A stretch of 64,000 bases of DNA from JAIOZK01 sp964468645 (GTDB lineage Bacteria; Bacteroidota; Bacteroidia; Bacteroidales; JAIOZK01), in NCBI GenBank assembly GCA_964468645.1, contig CAYXUU010000020.1, positions 27,352 to 91,351 on the forward strand, given 5' to 3'. A model generated the notes under the pieces. That model was not told the origin of the DNA. It searched no databases and saw nothing but the letters and a program-made list of their open reading frames with translations. The first letter of the stretch is position 1; every line of letters begins with the position of its first letter. A program made the position numbers and the translations under genes. Shown here in pieces: positions 61,610 through 64,000 of the stretch.

Positions 61610-61888
61610 CTACCGGGAATCTTTAGTATTGGAATTTCCAGATCTTTTAATTAAAACTGACTTTTCTACTTTTTCTTCAGTACTGATCACCCTGACCAGA
61701 TATTTTCCCTCCGGTAAACCTACCTGAAAACTGAAAAAATTATCATCGGGCAAATCTAACTCCTGAACAATTTCGCTTCGGTTATTGATTACCAGTACCC
61801 TGCCTCCGGATATTACCCTTTTACGATGTATAAAAACTTCATTATCTATTGAAAAAATCAACATGGTCAGAATTTTTCTGATTGACAT
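61610..61888 (-). CDS. Orphan T9SS type A-like C-terminal domain
   Basis: A 92-residue protein without a convincing signal peptide. After 25 residues it becomes a T9SS type A-like fold: GGRVLVINNRSEIVQELDLP, DDNFFSFQVGLPEGKYLVRV and ISTEEKVEKSVLIKRSGNSN. In normal cargo this domain is the last 70-80 residues of a much longer protein. Here it is nearly alone and precedes the fibre gene by 30 bases on the same strand. It may be a remnant of a lost cargo gene or a genuine small protein. The upstream DNA is duplicated at 39600-39715. Confidence 0.55.
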   Translation of the reverse strand: MSIRKILTMLIFSIDNEVFIHRKRVISGGRVLVINNRSEIVQELDLPDDNFFSFQVGLPEGKYLVRVISTEEKVEKSVLIKRSGNSNTKDSR

Positions 61889-61990
61889 GTAAATATATAT
61901 CTCATAAATGGAATTTCAATGATATATTAGGTGTTATCGGTATGCTGGCTATTGAAACGTGGTATTAATATGGTATGCAATCAATCATTT
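61880..61990. repeat. Duplicated upstream segment, copy 2
   Basis: Second copy of the segment at 39600-39715 (shared GACATGTAAATATA, TAAATGGAATT, CGGTATGCTGG, GTGGTATTAATATGGTATGC). It overlaps the start of the orphan T9SS-like gene and lies between it and the divergent regulator. Confidence 0.8.
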
Positions 61991-62080
61991 ACATATTCTT
62001 ATTAGCCTGTTTAAGTGATGCTTATGGTTTGCTCATGGGTATTTTGTGCTTTAATCATTATGATTCAGTATAAACATCGT

Positions 62081-62088
62081 TATATTTG
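62081..62088 (+). promoter_or_regulatory. Bacteroidota -7 box, abutting the start codon
   Basis: TATATTTG matches TAnnTTTG and ends five bases before the ATG at 62094. If the start is the ATG at 62103 the leader would be about ten bases. No -33 box was found at the normal distance. Confidence 0.45.
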
Positions 62089-62093
62089 TTACC

Positions 62094-63869
62094 ATGTATT
62101 ATATGTTGTGTCTGTTTTTTGTAATATCAGTTCAACTTCTTTTTGGAAATACAAGGAAGGTTGATATTGACAGCCTCGAATTTATCCTTCTTACTGCCAA
62201 GAAGGAGAAGAAAATAGAACTCCTGATCACCCTTGCCGGGTGTTACCAGGACTCACAGAATAGCAAAAGCTTAAAATATGCTGAATTAGCCTTCAACTTA
62301 ATGTTAGATCAGCATAAAGATTCTGTTAATTTGGGAAGTTATAATACTCTTGGTGACATTTTTAATAAACATTCATCTTTCAGGAATGCCATCAGTTGCT
62401 ACAGCAAAAGCCTGGAAAATTACAAAACTGCTGATGACAGTACTGCCATGGCTGAATATTTTCATAAGATAGCCGGCATCATCACAAAAACAGGTGATTA
62501 TACACTGGCTATGCATAATTTCCTGGAGAGTCTTCGTATTGCCCGGGCCCAGAACAATGATGAACAGATTGCCAAGGCTCTGGTTTCTATTGCCCGGCTT
62601 AACTACTTCATGAAGAATTACGACAAAGCCCTGGATAACCTCGACCAGGCCCTTTTGTCAGCTGAAGAAACAGGAAGTAAAGAAACATTGATCAGGATAT
62701 ACAATCAATACGGCCTGGTTTACGACGACCTGGAAGATTTTGAAAAGTCGCTTGATAACCATTTTAAATCATTGGAGATAGCACAGGGGATCAATAATCT
62801 TCAGTCGATATCGTACAGCCTGAATAATATCGGGTTGGTTTATATCAGTACCGGTAAGTATGAACATGCCTATGATTACTATCTTCGATCAATGGCCATA
62901 AAGGAGAAATTAAATGACAAATGGGGCATCATAGGTGCCTGTATTAATATCGGCACGGCCCTTGTAAGACTCGGGCAATACGAAGAAGCCAGGAAATATA
63001 TCGACAGGGGCCTGGAGATGTCAGAAACGATAAATATGAATCCGTTGCTCATGTATTTATGGGATACCTATTATGAATTGTATAGCTCAACAGGTGATTA
63101 CCAGAAAGCCCTGGAAGCTTATATGCTGAGTACCCAATATAAAGATAGTATCTACTCCCGGAAAAAAACGATTGAAATCGCTGAATTACAAACAAAATAC
63201 GAAAATGAAAAGCAGGAGCGGGAATTAATAATACTCAAAGAAAAAGAAAATTATGAGCAATTAATCAGGAGAATCCTGATTGTTGGTATCGTATTACTTT
63301 TTATTGTATCGGTAATCATTGTTGTTGGAATCATTCAAAGACGAAAGAAAGATAAAATTATCAGCCGGAAAGAGAAACAGATCCTCGAAACCAAACTGGA
63401 GAGCAAAGAATCGAAAGAAAAAGAGATGAGGCAGGAAATCAGGTTTAAAACCAGGCAGCTTACAACCCATGCTTTGCATATGATGCAGAAAAACGAAATG
63501 CTGAATGATATTATCAACCTTTCTACCGACCTGTTAAAATCACCGGAAGATGAGATTAAACCAAAAATCAGGCAACTCCGTCAGCAGTTAAAACAAAACC
63601 TGAAAACTGAAAACGACTGGGAGGTCTTTAAAATCCATTTCGAACAGGTTAATACCGATTTCTTCAATAACCTGCTAAAAGTCAACGCCAATATGAATAC
63701 ATATGATCTCAGGCACAGCGCATTGATAAAACTCAATATGAATATTAAAGAAAGTGCTTCTGTTCTGAACTTGTCACCACACAGTGTGAAAAGTGCCAGG
63801 TACCGGTTGAAGAAAAAACTGAATCTTAAACCTGATGAGGATTTAAGTGATTTTATCAGGAATATATAA
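62094..63869 (+). CDS. TPR-containing membrane regulator with C-terminal helix-turn-helix
   Basis: A 591-residue protein. A signal or anchor segment (MYYMLCLFFVISVQLLFGN) is followed by at least eight tetratricopeptide repeats (about 25-370): SLGSYNTLGDIFNKHSSF-type, YTLAMHNFLESLRIARAQNN, YDKALDNLDQALLSAEETGS, FEKSLDNHFKSLEIAQGINN, YEHAYDYYLRSMAIKEKLND, YEEARKYIDRGLEMSETINM. A transmembrane helix (RRILIVGIVLLFIVSVIIVV, about 395-415) leads to a coiled coil (about 418-465) and a C-terminal LuxR-like HTH (about 540-590: YDLRHSALIKLNMNIKESAS, VLNLSPHSVKSARYRLKKKL). This layout is a common Bacteroidota class of one-component membrane regulator that passes an extracytoplasmic signal to a cytoplasmic DNA-binding domain. 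It is divergent from the orphan T9SS-like gene and the fibre gene and may control them. Confidence 0.88.
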   Translation: MYYMLCLFFVISVQLLFGNTRKVDIDSLEFILLTAKKEKKIELLITLAGCYQDSQNSKSLKYAELAFNLMLDQHKDSVNLGSYNTLGDIFNKHSSFRNAISCYSKSLENYKTADDSTAMAEYFHKIAGIITKTGDYTLAMHNFLESLRIARAQNNDEQIAKALVSIARLNYFMKNYDKALDNLDQALLSAEETGSKETLIRIYNQYGLVYDDLEDFEKSLDNHFKSLEIAQGINNLQSISYSLNNIGLVYISTGKYEHAYDYYLRSMAIKEKLNDKWGIIGACINIGTALVRLGQYEEARKYIDRGLEMSETINMNPLLMYLWDTYYELYSSTGDYQKALEAYMLSTQYKDSIYSRKKTIEIAELQTKYENEKQERELIILKEKENYEQLIRRILIVGIVLLFIVSVIIVVGIIQRRKKDKIISRKEKQILETKLESKESKEKEMRQEIRFKTRQLTTHALHMMQKNEMLNDIINLSTDLLKSPEDEIKPKIRQLRQQLKQNLKTENDWEVFKIHFEQVNTDFFNNLLKVNANMNTYDLRHSALIKLNMNIKESASVLNLSPHSVKSARYRLKKKLNLKPDEDLSDFIRNI

Positions 63870-63926
63870 GCCGAAGATAAAAGCAGTAATAAACGACATG
63901 TGATTTACGATCCATTTAAATCTGCA

Positions 63927-63989
63927 ATCGGTGTTGGATGTTCGGTGTTCGGTGTTCAAAAACAATCGCTATGAATATCGAACACCGAT
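63927..63989. repeat. Inverted repeat near the window end
   Basis: ATCGGTGTTGGATGTTC (63927-63943) is nearly the inverse complement of GAATATCGAACACCGAT (63973-63989), around short direct repeats of GTTCGGT. A related string occurs near 2933-2953. Confidence 0.6.
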
Positions 63990-64000
63990 TATCGATAGGT

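Noticed and set aside
1..64000. CRISPR array
   Set aside because: Periodic sequences exist (141-base blades, YadA-head repeats), but all are coding and contiguous without unique spacers. No cas gene was seen.

Overview
The window looks like a chromosomal segment of a free-living or gut/sediment Bacteroidota (Bacteroidia-like). The support is: several C-terminal type IX secretion (T9SS) type A sorting domains; FISUMP and YadA-head/S74 surface proteins; LytS/LytTR and CusS/CusR-like two-component pairs; AAA_14/DUF4143 ATPase; S41 proteases; TAnnTTTG-type -7 promoter boxes; AT-rich intergenic DNA. There is no rRNA, CRISPR array or integrase. One tRNA (Pro, GGG) lies at 41.6 kb on the minus strand. 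Most recognisable products are exported: lipoproteins, T9SS cargo and surface repeat proteins. An unusual number of loci are broken.

Layout. 0-3 kb: the end of a FISUMP protein, a decayed 5'-nucleotidase and a vWA-like lipoprotein. 3-9.6 kb: a LytTR/LytS two-component operon, a membrane-anchored serine hydrolase, an Asp-box (BNR) T9SS protein and a FISUMP protein. 10-18.3 kb: a GH47-like mannosidase lipoprotein, an exported nitrilase-fold amidase, an endonuclease/exonuclease/phosphatase protein, a short BNR protein, a fucose-isomerase-like protein, an M81 (MlrC-like) lipoprotein and a T9SS protein. 18.3-22 kb: two related Glu/His-rich lipoproteins divergent from an OmpR-type response regulator and a histidine kinase whose periplasmic loop is also His/Glu-rich, a possible metal-responsive module. 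22-29.7 kb: SDR/TetR pair, PQQ-like propeller lipoprotein, S41 protease, serine hydrolase, a MITE-like element and a zinc-ribbon protein. 29.9-39.5 kb: two large tail-fibre-like (YadA-head plus S74 chaperone) proteins, decayed carbohydrate-active genes, a LA_2272-type surface repeat protein and a DUF1566 protein. 40-47.8 kb: AAA_14 ATPase, tRNA-Pro with decayed tRNA copies, a PsbP/DUF-like exported protein, a YCF48-like propeller protein, and a broken SDR fused in frame to a T9SS adhesin. 48-51 kb: a truncated serine hydrolase and an S41 protease, paralogous to the pair at 25.8-28.8 kb. 51.8-58.8 kb: a 2321-residue protein made of five (Ig-like + seven-blade propeller) super-repeats. 59-64 kb: a third tail-fibre-like protein with an F5/8C domain, an orphan T9SS-type domain and a TPR/HTH regulator.

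Two themes link the genes. First, one N-terminal cassette (signal peptide, then QVAxNEDGS...DVKS..KG...PR...GL.V, then a short FYF..G..W strand) is joined to different C-terminal modules in at least four genes (FISUMP; DUF1566; YadA/S74; F5/8C+YadA/S74). Part of the flanking DNA is duplicated too, which suggests cassette shuffling of surface proteins. Second, decay is frequent. Remnants of a 5'-nucleotidase, alpha/beta hydrolase, Crp-type regulator, oligogalacturonate-lyase-like propeller, GH17-like glycosidase, FISUMP, SDR, serine hydrolase and VCBS repeats lie among intact genes, together with dispersed repeats. All functional assignments rest on motifs read by eye; no database search was run.
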